Below, in pieces: positions 44,740 through 53,480 of a stretch of 64,000 nt of DNA; the first letter of the stretch is position 1, and the number at the start of each line of letters is the position of its first letter. Under the pieces are notes generated by a model. That model was given only the letters and a program-made list of their open reading frames with translations, was not told the origin of the DNA and made no database searches. Source of the stretch: Aquilonibacter sp963703325 (GTDB taxonomy: Bacteria; Vulcanimicrobiota; Vulcanimicrobiia; Vulcanimicrobiales; Vulcanimicrobiaceae); contig OY969805.1 in NCBI GenBank assembly GCA_963703325.1, forward strand, positions 1,612,001 to 1,676,000. Direction: 5' to 3'. The translations under genes and the position numbers were made by a program.

Positions 44740-47110
44740 CAAAGCGCTGGCCGCGCAACTGCAGCGTACGAATGCCGTAGGCATCCAGTTTCGTCGCGAA
44801 AGGTGATGCCCCGATATGCCCGGCGGCGTCGATGGGCGTTGCGGAGAGGTTGTGAAGCCGCGCCTCGATCGTGCCGGCGACTCGCCGGGTTGCGGCTAGC
44901 GTCACGCCGTCCGGCACGGCGGCGTATCCGGCGCGCGGGGGCGCGCTGCCGTCGTGCACTCCGTTCCAAAGCACCGGAAAAGTGCGCTCGAATGCATCCG
45001 CCGTGCGACACATCTCAGCCGGATCGTCACTCAGCGCGACCATCACGCAAAGGCGTCGTCGTCCGGTGTCCTGCAACTCGGTAACCGTGTAGTCCACGGT
45101 GTCCAAAAATGAATATGCGGTCGAGCGCGCGAGCGTCACACCCATCGTCGTCGGCGACGCCCAAAAGCCATGGCTACCGCAGCTCACGATTCCGAGCATT
45201 CCGCTCGGGTTCCGCGGTCGTGCGACAAAGGTTATTGCCGGGGCAATCGTTTGCGCCGACGCGCGCTCGACGACACCGAACGGAATGTCGTAGTACGCGT
45301 GCTCACCGGGATACTCGAACGCCAATGCGAATCGCATGAATCGCTCGTTCCAATCGGCATCGATCGTAAAACGGACGGCGCGTTCACCGTTGCGCACCTC
45401 CATGCGTGTCACCAAGCTCGAGTTACGAAACTCATACGTTCCCAGCACGACGGTTCGAACCGGTCCGCGTTCAACGACCTGCAGTGACCGCAGGTCGAAC
45501 GAGCCGAATTCCGGGTAGGTTGAAAGTCCGGCGGAACCCCAGGTGTCCTCGCGATCGCTAAATACCACGAAGCGCGGGCGTGCAAGAGCGACGGAGCCGC
45601 GCGCATCGCGAAGGGCCGACGGAAGCCCCGAGCTTTCGTCTAGTTCAACGGCAAGCGTTGCGGTTTCGATGCGCGACGGCGACTTCTCAAGGGTGGACGG
45701 TGCCGTAAGACTGGATCCGTTTACGCGGTAAGAAGCATATCCGAAAGCGGGAAGATCCGCGACAAAACAGGTCGGCGCATTCTGGTCGCGATAGATTGGA
45801 TCGTCCTGCGCAACGATTTGCGCCGCAACCGCAGCGCCGCGAGAATCAACGATGGTTGGGACGTGACCAGGAGCCACGGAGAGCGGATACTCGACCGCCG
45901 TCCGAACGGCGTGCGGAAGCGGATTAAACACGACGAGCGTCGCTTCGTCGGCCGGTGCGTGAGGAATCCGATCGACGATGCTCTCGAGATACACGCGCGA
46001 GGCATCGGAGGCGCGAACCGCCACAGAACGGTTTTGCGCGATTGCGGCCTCGACGTTCGTGCGAAGACCGGTGGCGGAGATCGTGTCGTGATGTTGATTG
46101 AGCAGCAGCGTTGCCCACAGATCGTCGAGTTCGGGTGCCGATCGTCCGACGCCGCACAAGGTCGCGAGCACGTCGAAACGCTCGCAGTCGATCAACGCGC
46201 GCTCCCCATCGATCATCGAACGCTTCATGTCGTAGCAGTTCGTGTAGGCACCCGGGAAGACGCCTTCGATTTCACCCGTCCTGGTGGTAAGCGGGGCATT
46301 GTGCGAGCGCAGATATGGTTCCATCAGCGAAAACGTCACGTTCGGCGCACCGGGCGTTTTCAGATATTTGGTCAGCGCCGCGACGGACTCCAACGTTGGG
46401 CCGCCGCCGTGATCGCCGAGGCCGAACCAGACAAGCAGATCGCCGCCGAGCTTGACGGCGTCGTTGACGGTCTTGATCGGATCGCTGTTCCCGCCGCTTA
46501 CCGGATTGTTGTATACAACGATCGACGAATCGCCGAGCGAGTGCCAGACGAATGCCCCGCTCGGCATCGTTCCGTCCGCGAACGTTCCACGACCCATGAC
46601 GTAGTAGTCGAAGCCTTGCGCGCGAAGGATCGCCGGAAGGTTAGCCGATGATCCGAAGCTGTCCGGTAGAAACGCGACGCGCGTTGCGGTTCCGAGATGG
46701 TCGCGGAATTCTCGCCGGCCGAACCATCCTTGGCGCATCAACGACTCCCCGGAAATAATGTTGACGTCGGCCTCGGTCCACCAGCCGCCGATCGGCTCCC
46801 AACGGCCTTGCGCGACGAGGTGCGCAATGCGCGCGAACGTCCCGGGGTCCGTGGTGCGGACCCACGCGTAATACGCGGCGCTCGTTTCTGAAAACTTGAG
46901 CGCCGGAAACGCATCAAGCACGCGAAGAACCGAGCGGAAGGTCGCATCACTTTGCTGCAATCCCTCCTGCAGCGGCCATCGCCATGCAACGTCAATGTGC
47001 GTGTAGCTGGCCAGATAGACCGCCGGCGCATCGGCGCGGGCTGGGCGGGGAAGCAGCGCGACGGCTGCGGCCGCGGCCAAGAAATTACGGCGAGTCGGGG
47101 GATTGCTCAG
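44720..47110 (-). CDS. GH38-type alpha-mannosidase, Tat-exported, probable CTG start
   Basis: A retaining glycosidase of family GH38. Zn ligands appear in YTHIDVAWRWP, with GGWWTEADVNIISGESLMRQ after it, the nucleophile Asp in FLPDSFGSSANLP, and a further metal-binding GLGDHGGGP. The first conventional start, TTG at 47080, truncates the signal. The frame extends to a CTG at 47110 with AAGGA upstream, adding SNPPTRRNFLAAAAAVALLP, a twin-arginine signal. I therefore use the CTG, giving 796 residues. The protein would be folded in the cytosol and exported, to trim mannose-like residues outside the inner membrane. It is the first gene of the minus-strand giant GT-C unit. Confidence 0.85.
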   Translation of the reverse strand: MSNPPTRRNFLAAAAAVALLPRPARADAPAVYLASYTHIDVAWRWPLQEGLQQSDATFRSVLRVLDAFPALKFSETSAAYYAWVRTTDPGTFARIAHLVAQGRWEPIGGWWTEADVNIISGESLMRQGWFGRREFRDHLGTATRVAFLPDSFGSSANLPAILRAQGFDYYVMGRGTFADGTMPSGAFVWHSLGDSSIVVYNNPVSGGNSDPIKTVNDAVKLGGDLLVWFGLGDHGGGPTLESVAALTKYLKTPGAPNVTFSLMEPYLRSHNAPLTTRTGEIEGVFPGAYTNCYDMKRSMIDGERALIDCERFDVLATLCGVGRSAPELDDLWATLLLNQHHDTISATGLRTNVEAAIAQNRSVAVRASDASRVYLESIVDRIPHAPADEATLVVFNPLPHAVRTAVEYPLSVAPGHVPTIVDSRGAAVAAQIVAQDDPIYRDQNAPTCFVADLPAFGYASYRVNGSSLTAPSTLEKSPSRIETATLAVELDESSGLPSALRDARGSVALARPRFVVFSDREDTWGSAGLSTYPEFGSFDLRSLQVVERGPVRTVVLGTYEFRNSSLVTRMEVRNGERAVRFTIDADWNERFMRFALAFEYPGEHAYYDIPFGVVERASAQTIAPAITFVARPRNPSGMLGIVSCGSHGFWASPTTMGVTLARSTAYSFLDTVDYTVTELQDTGRRRLCVMVALSDDPAEMCRTADAFERTFPVLWNGVHDGSAPPRAGYAAVPDGVTLAATRRVAGTIEARLHNLSATPIDAAGHIGASPFATKLDAYGIRTLQLRGQRFDDVAPD

Positions 47111-47260
47111 AGAACGTCTTCCTTAAATAAGCAAGGGAGCAACGGGTTGTCTTTGGACCCGTTAGACAAAAAATGAGCGCTCCATTCCCCTTTGCTTGGG
47201 CCAAAATTCTAATCAAACCCCGAGCAAACCCTCAGAATCTACTCGTTACACTCTTAAAAT
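47111..47260. promoter_or_regulatory. Divergent AT-richer intergenic region
   Basis: A 150-base gap between the divergent mannosidase and beta-propeller genes, visibly richer in A and T than its flanks. It holds a hairpin (AACGGGT 47141-47147 with ACCCGTT 47157-47163) flanked by TTGTC/GACAA, and A-rich and CTTAAAAT stretches. Promoters for both directions must lie here, but I cannot mark -10 or -35 boxes with confidence. The propeller gene ATG has no Shine-Dalgarno sequence upstream; GGAGG lies just after it. Confidence 0.4.
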
Positions 47261-48814
47261 ATGGAGGCATACCAGAAGCTTTCCCTCAGCGCCGCTGTCG
47301 CTGGGGTGGCGCTCCTCGTTGGTTGCGGAGGTGGCGGCAGCGGCAGCGGAGGCTCGGTATCGGCTCTCCCGACGGCCGCGGCTACGCCGGCGACTCAGAG
47401 CAATCCAAACGTCGACGCAAACGACACCGCCGCGAATTGGACCTCTGCGCGTTACGATATTAGTGGAAGCGGCGACAACGTGTTGCAGAACGCTATTACC
47501 GAAGCAAACGTCGCGACGCTAACACCGGCGTGGGTTTTCCACGGCACGATAGGCTCGCTCTCGTCGGTGGCGATCTCCAGTGGAGTGGTTTACCGTACCG
47601 AGCTAGGCGGTAACACGTATGCCGTCAATGAAGCGACCGGCGCTCAAATCTGGAACTATGCGCCCGCTTCGGATGAGGGCTTCGTCCCATCGCCGATCGT
47701 TGCTGCCGGAAGCGTGTTTTTCCCGAGCATCACCGGCGATTTGTTCGCCGTTTCGAGTCAATCAGGGCAATACGAATTCAACTATCCTCCCCAGGCTGCA
47801 TGGGGACCCATGATCAGCAGCACTGAGGAACGCGCCCACTATCGCGCCGCGCCCGTGTATGTGAATGGTACGGTGTATATCGGCTCTTCCAATATGGTCG
47901 AACCCAGCAATTGCATGCAGGGCGCGCAGGTCTTGGCGCTCGACCCGCTTTCGCCGACGACGCGCGCGATCGGGACGCTGACGCCGAACGGAACCACCGG
48001 CGTCGGTGTCTGGAGTACCCCGGTGTTTGACGGATCCGGCGGGATGTACGTCGCGTCAGGCAATACGTGTAACGTTACGAACGAGCCGTACGGGGACAGC
48101 ATGATTCGGCTCGATCCGAACTCGCTTGCGGTGATGTGGGCGACACCCGGGCCGCCCGACGCGGACGATCTCGATTTCGGCGCGACACCGGTCGTCGTCG
48201 ACGACGAAGTGGTCGGGGGCGCAAAGGATGGCTATCTCTACGCCTATGACACCGCGAGCGGCCAACTGCTGTGGAAGGAAACGCCGTTTCCCAACGGCTC
48301 GATATTCGGCGCGCTGGCGACTGACGGGCGCTATATCGTGGCAACCTACCGGATCAGTACCGATCGTCTGCACGGCGGAGTCGCGGTGCTGGATTTGCAC
48401 GGAAACCTCGTGTGGTCGCTCGTGACCGGTGACGACTCGGCATATCCGACCGACGGCATACTTTCGGCGCCGGCGATCTCGCAGGGAATGCTCTTTCTCG
48501 GCTACACGCAACCGAATTGCAGCGCGAACTGCGACGGTCTCGGCGCCTTCGATCTTGCAGCCGGGAAGCAGCTCTGGTGGTATGCCACGCCGACGCCTAT
48601 TTTTGGTGGAATCGTTGTCGTACAGGGCGGCGTGTTCGCCAGTGAGTACGGCAATCCGACGTTGTATCGATTCAGCCCGTCAACGAGTCAGCATTCGCAA
48701 TTGCGAGAATTGATGACCTACGGGACGCACGTTGGGGGGAGCGCATACTACCACGACCCGTGGCTGGGCCGGCGCGAATACGACGGGGATAATACCGCGG
48801 GTGCGGTGCGTTAG
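47261..48814 (+). CDS. PQQ-type beta-propeller lipoprotein, tandem copy 1
   Basis: A 517-residue exported lipoprotein with a lipobox LVGC (Cys22), a Gly/Ser/Ala-rich linker, then a repeat propeller. Repeats include VYRTELGGNTYAVNEATGAQIWNY and GYLYAYDTASGQLLWKE, the tryptophan-docking PQQ-like pattern. No heme CXXCH is visible. The closest look is to quinoprotein alcohol/polyvinyl-alcohol dehydrogenase-like propellers, but catalytic residues are not certain, so a structural or sugar-sensing role is possible. CSANCDG near the C-terminus places two cysteines that may form a disulfide. A close paralogue of the same length follows 21 bases later. Confidence 0.8.
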   Translation: MEAYQKLSLSAAVAGVALLVGCGGGGSGSGGSVSALPTAAATPATQSNPNVDANDTAANWTSARYDISGSGDNVLQNAITEANVATLTPAWVFHGTIGSLSSVAISSGVVYRTELGGNTYAVNEATGAQIWNYAPASDEGFVPSPIVAAGSVFFPSITGDLFAVSSQSGQYEFNYPPQAAWGPMISSTEERAHYRAAPVYVNGTVYIGSSNMVEPSNCMQGAQVLALDPLSPTTRAIGTLTPNGTTGVGVWSTPVFDGSGGMYVASGNTCNVTNEPYGDSMIRLDPNSLAVMWATPGPPDADDLDFGATPVVVDDEVVGGAKDGYLYAYDTASGQLLWKETPFPNGSIFGALATDGRYIVATYRISTDRLHGGVAVLDLHGNLVWSLVTGDDSAYPTDGILSAPAISQGMLFLGYTQPNCSANCDGLGAFDLAAGKQLWWYATPTPIFGGIVVVQGGVFASEYGNPTLYRFSPSTSQHSQLRELMTYGTHVGGSAYYHDPWLGRREYDGDNTAGAVR

Positions 48815-48835
48815 GCCAGCTAATACCTAGGGCAT

Positions 48836-50389
48836 ATGAGAACGTCACTTCGCCTTAGCCTCGCATTTGTGGCGCTATGCCTCGTTGGGTGCGGGGGTGG
48901 CGGGGGCAGCGGTGCACCCTTGGTATCGAGCGCGCCAACCTCGACGGCGGCTCCGCCGAATCCAAACGTCGATTCGAGCGACACCGCCGGCGATTGGACT
49001 TCTTCGCGCTACGACCTCAGCGGCAGCGGCGACAATACATTACAGACCTCGATCACCGAGGCAAACGTTGGATCGCTTGCGCCGGTGTGGGAATTCAACG
49101 GTACGGTCGGAGCATATTCATCGGTCGCGGTCTCCGGCGGCGTCGTCTATCGAACGGAGCAGGGCGGCAACACGTACGCTATCAACGAAGCGACCGGCTC
49201 GCAGATTTGGAACTATGCTCCGCCCACAAACGAGGGCTTCGTCCCCTCTCCGCTCGTCGCGGGGGGATTGGTCTATTTTCCGAGCGACACGGGAGACTTT
49301 TACGTCGTCGGCGCGCAAACGGGCCAAGAAATGTTTTCATATCCAGCCCAAAGCGGGTGGGGGCCGCTGATTACCGGGCCGATTCAAACGGGTCAATACC
49401 GCGGTCACTATCGCGGTTCGCCGGTGATGTACGGCGGCACCCTCTTCATGGGTGCATCGAATCATCAAGAGCCGGGCGAGTGCATGCAAGGCGCGCAGGT
49501 CCTAGCGCTCGATCCGCTCACGCCGACGACGCTCGCGACTGCGACGCTTACACCGAACCAAACGAATGGCGTCGGCGTGTGGAGTTCGCCGGTGTTCGAT
49601 GCCGCCGGGAACATGTATGTAGCAACCGGCAACTCGTGCAGCGTTACCGATGCGCCCTATGGCGACAGCATGTTGCGCATGGACCCGAGGACGCTCTCGA
49701 TCGTCTGGCATACCCCGGGCCCGGCCGATGAAAACAATTGGGATTTCGGCGCGACGCCGGTGGTTGTCAACGGCGAGGTGATCGACGGCTCGAAGGACGG
49801 TTACCTCTATGCCTTCGACACGTCGAGCGGGCAATTGGTGTGGAAGCAGTCTGCCTTTCCCAGTGGTGTGAGTATGGTGTTCAACGGCGTCGCGACCGAC
49901 GGGAAGTACGTCGCGGTGCCTTACGGCCTTAGCACCGACACAACGCACGGCGGGATCGCGGTATTCGACCTGCACGGAAACGTGGTGTGGTCGCTCGTGA
50001 CCGGAATCGATCCGAACTATGCGAAGGGCGTGCTCTCGCCGCCGGCGATATCGCAGGGAGTGCTCTTCGTTGGCTACACACAACCAAATTGTACGTCGAA
50101 CTGCGACGGTTTGGGCGCGTTCGACCTCGCAACGGGGAAACGGTTGTGGTGGTATTCAACCCCGACGCCGGTTTTCGGCGGCATCGTTGTCGTGAGCGGT
50201 GGTGTCTTCGCAAGTGAGATCGGCAATGCAAAGCTCTACTGTTTTCTGCCGAGCGGATCAAGTTCACAAACCTCACGCCGCCCGCTGCGGACCTATGGAA
50301 CCCACCGCGCCGGATTTGCGTACTTCCACAGTCCGTGGCTAACGCATCGCGAGGTCGAAGGAGATACGGTCGGGCCGCTCAGCCCTTAA
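48836..50389 (+). CDS. PQQ-type beta-propeller lipoprotein, tandem copy 2
   Basis: A second 517-residue propeller lipoprotein (lipobox LVGC, Cys19), roughly two-thirds identical by eye to the preceding gene through the propeller (for example NTYAINEATGSQIWNY and GYLYAFDTSSGQLVWK). The same CTSNCDG cysteine pair is kept. Lengths are identical, and most change is in the linker and a few loops. This points to a recent tandem duplication with maintained function, perhaps on two related substrates. Its 3' end overlaps the convergent gene by 11 bases. Confidence 0.8.
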   Translation: MRTSLRLSLAFVALCLVGCGGGGGSGAPLVSSAPTSTAAPPNPNVDSSDTAGDWTSSRYDLSGSGDNTLQTSITEANVGSLAPVWEFNGTVGAYSSVAVSGGVVYRTEQGGNTYAINEATGSQIWNYAPPTNEGFVPSPLVAGGLVYFPSDTGDFYVVGAQTGQEMFSYPAQSGWGPLITGPIQTGQYRGHYRGSPVMYGGTLFMGASNHQEPGECMQGAQVLALDPLTPTTLATATLTPNQTNGVGVWSSPVFDAAGNMYVATGNSCSVTDAPYGDSMLRMDPRTLSIVWHTPGPADENNWDFGATPVVVNGEVIDGSKDGYLYAFDTSSGQLVWKQSAFPSGVSMVFNGVATDGKYVAVPYGLSTDTTHGGIAVFDLHGNVVWSLVTGIDPNYAKGVLSPPAISQGVLFVGYTQPNCTSNCDGLGAFDLATGKRLWWYSTPTPVFGGIVVVSGGVFASEIGNAKLYCFLPSGSSSQTSRRPLRTYGTHRAGFAYFHSPWLTHREVEGDTVGPLSP

Positions 50390-50822
50390 ACGCCTTGACG
50401 TGCGCGAGGCCCGCAGCGCGGAACGCCGCCTGCAGTGACGCGGCGTCGCCGTCAACCGGATAGGCCACGACGGTCCGCCCGTCGTCGATCGCGTCGTTGT
50501 AGTTGTCGGCCTCGTCCTCGGGGATCGGCAGGTTCCCGCAATGCTGCACGACGTGCGGATGACCGAGGTAGCCAAGCTGTATCGTACCGGGCGTATTGAT
50601 GTCGGGAACGCGGGTCCCGCCGCCATCGAGGATCAATTTATTCGTGCCTTCGACTTCGGCCGCGTGCGCGAACTCGAGAAATGAATCGTCGTGCTCGTCG
50701 GTCCGCTCGCATTTTGTGATCACGACGAACTTTGAGTGATCCAGGCTGGGCATGCTGCCGAGCATCTTCTCGAGTTCATCCACGTCCTGCGTCGGGGCAA
50801 TACCGGTCACGAAAGCGGCCAC
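50379..50822 (-). CDS. Conserved-looking cytosolic protein of unknown function
   Basis: A 147-residue soluble, acidic protein from a GTG at 50822 with AAGGAG 6 bases upstream. Visible features are a beta-alpha-beta-like opening (MAAFVTGIAPTQDVDELEKML), a HSKFVVITK strand, and a distinctive central segment GTIQLGYLGHPHVVQHCGNLP. I recognise no family. It lies 26 bases after the LysN-like aminotransferase on the same strand and is probably co-transcribed with it. Its last 11 bases overlap the tail of the propeller gene on the other strand. Confidence 0.68.
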   Translation of the reverse strand: MAAFVTGIAPTQDVDELEKMLGSMPSLDHSKFVVITKCERTDEHDDSFLEFAHAAEVEGTNKLILDGGGTRVPDINTPGTIQLGYLGHPHVVQHCGNLPIPEDEADNYNDAIDDGRTVVAYPVDGDAASLQAAFRAAGLAHVKAFKG

Positions 50823-50848
50823 GAAGTACTCCTTAAAACGATGACGAG

Positions 50849-52060
50849 TTACGATTTGAAGGCGCGTACTGCGGCGCCCAGGCGTCCGATGCCTTCTCGG
50901 ATCTTCTCCTCGCCGGCATTCGAGAAATTCAAGCGCATGCCGTCGTGCACGTCGCGCTCAGGATAGAAGCTCACCCCCGGCACGAACACGACCTTTTGCT
51001 CGGCCGAAATCTTGAGCAGCTCGGCGGTATCGACGCCGTCGATCGTTGCCCAGAGGAACATTCCGCCGCTCGGGCGGTTGTAATGAACGCCGGCCGGCAT
51101 GTGTTCGCGTAGCGCATCCACCATTACATCGCGTCGCCGGCGGTAGGTTGTGACAATTTCGGCGACGTGGGCCTCGAAGGCCGCGGCCTTGGAGACGTAG
51201 CGGTGGAATATGTACTGCGCGAGCGACCCGGTCTGGAGGTCGGTCCCCTGTTTCGCAAGCGCGATCTTGTCGCGGACGTCATGGTCGCGTACGGCCAGCC
51301 ACGCGACCCGCATGCCCGGTGCCATGATTTTGCTCCCGGTGCCCGAGTAAATCACGCCACCCTGGGTGTCGTAGGATGCGAGCGAGCGAAGATCGGAGCC
51401 CTCGAAGCGTAGTTCGCCATACGGATCGTCTTCCACAATCGGCAGCTCGAAGCGTTCGCAGATGCGCACGATCGTCTCACGCCGGTCGGCCGTGAGCGTG
51501 CGCCCGGTCGGGTTTTGAAAATTCGGAATGATGTAGAGAAACTTCGGAAAAGGATCGGCGGTCTCGAGGACGCGCTCGAGCGAGTGCGGCACGATGCCGT
51601 CCTCATCGGTTTCCACCGCAAGATACCGCGCCTGATAGGCGTCGAAGGCTTGGATTGCGCCGAGATAGGTCGGATGCTCGCACACCACGTGGTCGCCCGG
51701 ATCGAGAAAAATCTTCCCGATAAGATCGAGGCCCTGTTGCGAACCGTTGACGATGAGAATTTCGGCCGGCTCGTACGGTGTGTCCAGGCGGTGCGTAAGA
51801 CGCTGCGCGACCCACGAACGCATTTCCGGAATGCCTTCGGTCACGCCGTACTGCAAGGCTGCTGCGCCGGTTGATTCCATCACTTCGGTCGTGCACTCGG
51901 CGATCTCACGCGTTGGAAAAAGCTCGGGCGCGGGCAGTCCGCCACCGAATGAAATGACGTCGGGTTGCTGGGTGACCTTCAGCATCTCACGGATGGTTGA
52001 CGCGCGGAGGCGAGCAGTGCGCTGCGCGAATCTCGCGCCGCGTGAGATGTGGGTCCTCAT
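50849..52060 (-). CDS. Class I/II PLP aminotransferase, LysN (2-aminoadipate aminotransferase)-like
   Basis: A 403-residue fold-type I aminotransferase without an N-terminal helix-turn-helix. It shows ISFGGGLPAPELFP, NGSQQGLDLI, the PLP-ring NFQNPTGRT, DDPYGELRF, and the Schiff-base Lys in SGTGSKIMAPGMRVAW. This matches the MocR-domain/LysN type that transaminates 2-aminoadipate, aromatic or branched substrates. The lysine theme elsewhere in the window is suggestive but does not fix the substrate. The ATG at 52060 (MRTHISRGARF) begins homology. Confidence 0.87.
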   Translation of the reverse strand: MRTHISRGARFAQRTARLRASTIREMLKVTQQPDVISFGGGLPAPELFPTREIAECTTEVMESTGAAALQYGVTEGIPEMRSWVAQRLTHRLDTPYEPAEILIVNGSQQGLDLIGKIFLDPGDHVVCEHPTYLGAIQAFDAYQARYLAVETDEDGIVPHSLERVLETADPFPKFLYIIPNFQNPTGRTLTADRRETIVRICERFELPIVEDDPYGELRFEGSDLRSLASYDTQGGVIYSGTGSKIMAPGMRVAWLAVRDHDVRDKIALAKQGTDLQTGSLAQYIFHRYVSKAAAFEAHVAEIVTTYRRRRDVMVDALREHMPAGVHYNRPSGGMFLWATIDGVDTAELLKISAEQKVVFVPGVSFYPERDVHDGMRLNFSNAGEEKIREGIGRLGAAVRAFKS

Positions 52061-52074
52061 AGCATCGGGCTATA

Positions 52075-52932
52075 TTAGCCGAGGGGCATTGGCGGTCCGC
52101 CTATCGCGCTGCGCGGCGGGCTGGCGGCCGTGCCCGGCACGTTCCAGTCGGGGACGAAGGTCAGCAGCACGGCACCGAGGCCGACCAGAATGATGAGCAG
52201 CGTGACCATGATCCCGAGCACCGGAACCAACTCTGCGGCCGTCAGCAAGACCAGTCCAATCACGAGCGCGAGCAGCGGCGCAGGCGTGGCCTTAGGTTGC
52301 AAGAGTTCGTAGAAGCGGCGCCCCACGAGTAACGCCAGCGCAGCTTTGCCGACGAAGACCGCCACAAAGAGCAGCACGAGCTCGACCGGAATCAGCGGTA
52401 TCAGCACGAGCGTGAAGACCAACAGAATCGCGATAGGAATCACTGCGACCCAGCCGCACAAGCCGGCCAGCGTCGCCATTGCCGGATGCTGTTCGAGGCG
52501 ATCGAGCGCCATGCGCGCGCGCAGCGGAAAGATCAAGAACAGCACGAGGGCAATGACATCCGACGTAATCCGCCACCACAAGCGGTGATCAGATGGATAG
52601 CCATAGCTTTCGCCGCTGGGCGCCCACGGGACGAAGTCTTGTACGACGGTTCCGAGAACTGCATGCGTCCGGCCGCTCACGTTGCCGTGATTGATGATGT
52701 TGCCACCGAACACGTTGACGTCGCCGTTGACCGTGCCGTCGATGGTGGCGTCGCCGAGTGCGACGTTGAGATCGCCGTCGACGATTTGTCCCGGCTCGAC
52801 AACCACCGAACCGATGTAGGTGCCGCCATGATCGACGCTGGTCGGAGCGGCTAGGGCTGCATGCGTCGTCGCAGCGATCGCGATCGCAAAGGCAAGGATC
52901 GGCATGAGCCACGCAAGGGCACGAGCGTTCAT
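52075..52932 (-). CDS. Membrane protein with polymer-forming (bactofilin-like) extracytoplasmic repeats
   Basis: A 285-residue protein with a signal peptide. Residues about 32-105 contain short beta-helix-type repeats reading VVEPGQIVDGDLNVALGDATIDGTVNGDVNVFGG, similar to bactofilin or polymer-forming repeats. About four membrane helices follow (from residue 125) and a Pro-rich tail. It starts with ATGA overlap on the anti-sigma gene, so it is the third member of an ECF operon. Its role may be to sense or stabilise the envelope under control of that sigma factor. The family is not known to me by name. Confidence 0.68.
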   Translation of the reverse strand: MNARALAWLMPILAFAIAIAATTHAALAAPTSVDHGGTYIGSVVVEPGQIVDGDLNVALGDATIDGTVNGDVNVFGGNIINHGNVSGRTHAVLGTVVQDFVPWAPSGESYGYPSDHRLWWRITSDVIALVLFLIFPLRARMALDRLEQHPAMATLAGLCGWVAVIPIAILLVFTLVLIPLIPVELVLLFVAVFVGKAALALLVGRRFYELLQPKATPAPLLALVIGLVLLTAAELVPVLGIMVTLLIILVGLGAVLLTFVPDWNVPGTAASPPRSAIGGPPMPLG

Positions 52933-53480
52933 ACGGCCTCCGAACGATTGATGTGGGCTGCGAGCCGCGCCCGCGACGAGCGATAGAGCATCACGCCGCC
53001 GATGACGAGTACGGTGTCGAGCAACAATACCCCGACCACGCTGCCGAGTACGAGCGGCGTCGCGGGGCTCAGGCTCTGCGCGATCGCGGAAAGCACCGCC
53101 AGGCTTTGCGCGCCGGCGCCGGCGATAGCGCGGCCCGCGACGCCGAGGTGCGAGAGTTCTCCGCCAAATGCGACATAGAGGCAGCTTAGCGCGATCCACG
53201 CGCCGATAACGTAAAACGCCAGCACCGCCCACACCGAAAGCTTGCGCACCGCCGCAACCGGCATCGCGCGCGTCTCGGCCATCACCGCAAACGTGAAATT
53301 CGGCGCGAGCTCGACCGGCGCCGTCGTGGCAAGCAATGCATCGACCACGCGCAGTTCGTTGAGCAATCCATGGCAGCGCGCGCAGGTTCGCACGTGCGCG
53401 GCGACGCGCGCCATGTCGCGCGGCGTCTGCGTGCCTTCGATGTAGCGGTCGAGCAACGGCTCACACGAGGAGCAGCGCAC
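52929..53480 (-). CDS. Anti-sigma factor with zinc-finger (zf-HC2) domain
   Basis: A 183-residue membrane anti-sigma factor. The cytosolic N-terminus has CSSCEPLLDRYIEG and HVRTCARCHGLL, the HxxxCxxC zinc motif of RsrA/ChrR-type anti-sigmas. Two hydrophobic helices follow (VWAVLAFYVIGAWIALSC and PLVLGSVVGVLLLDTVLVIGG). The GTG at 53480 has AGGGAGG about 5 bases upstream, inside the end of the sigma gene, and overlaps its stop by 20 bases. It should bind and hold the ECF sigma encoded upstream. Confidence 0.88.
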   Translation of the reverse strand: MRCSSCEPLLDRYIEGTQTPRDMARVAAHVRTCARCHGLLNELRVVDALLATTAPVELAPNFTFAVMAETRAMPVAAVRKLSVWAVLAFYVIGAWIALSCLYVAFGGELSHLGVAGRAIAGAGAQSLAVLSAIAQSLSPATPLVLGSVVGVLLLDTVLVIGGVMLYRSSRARLAAHINRSEAV

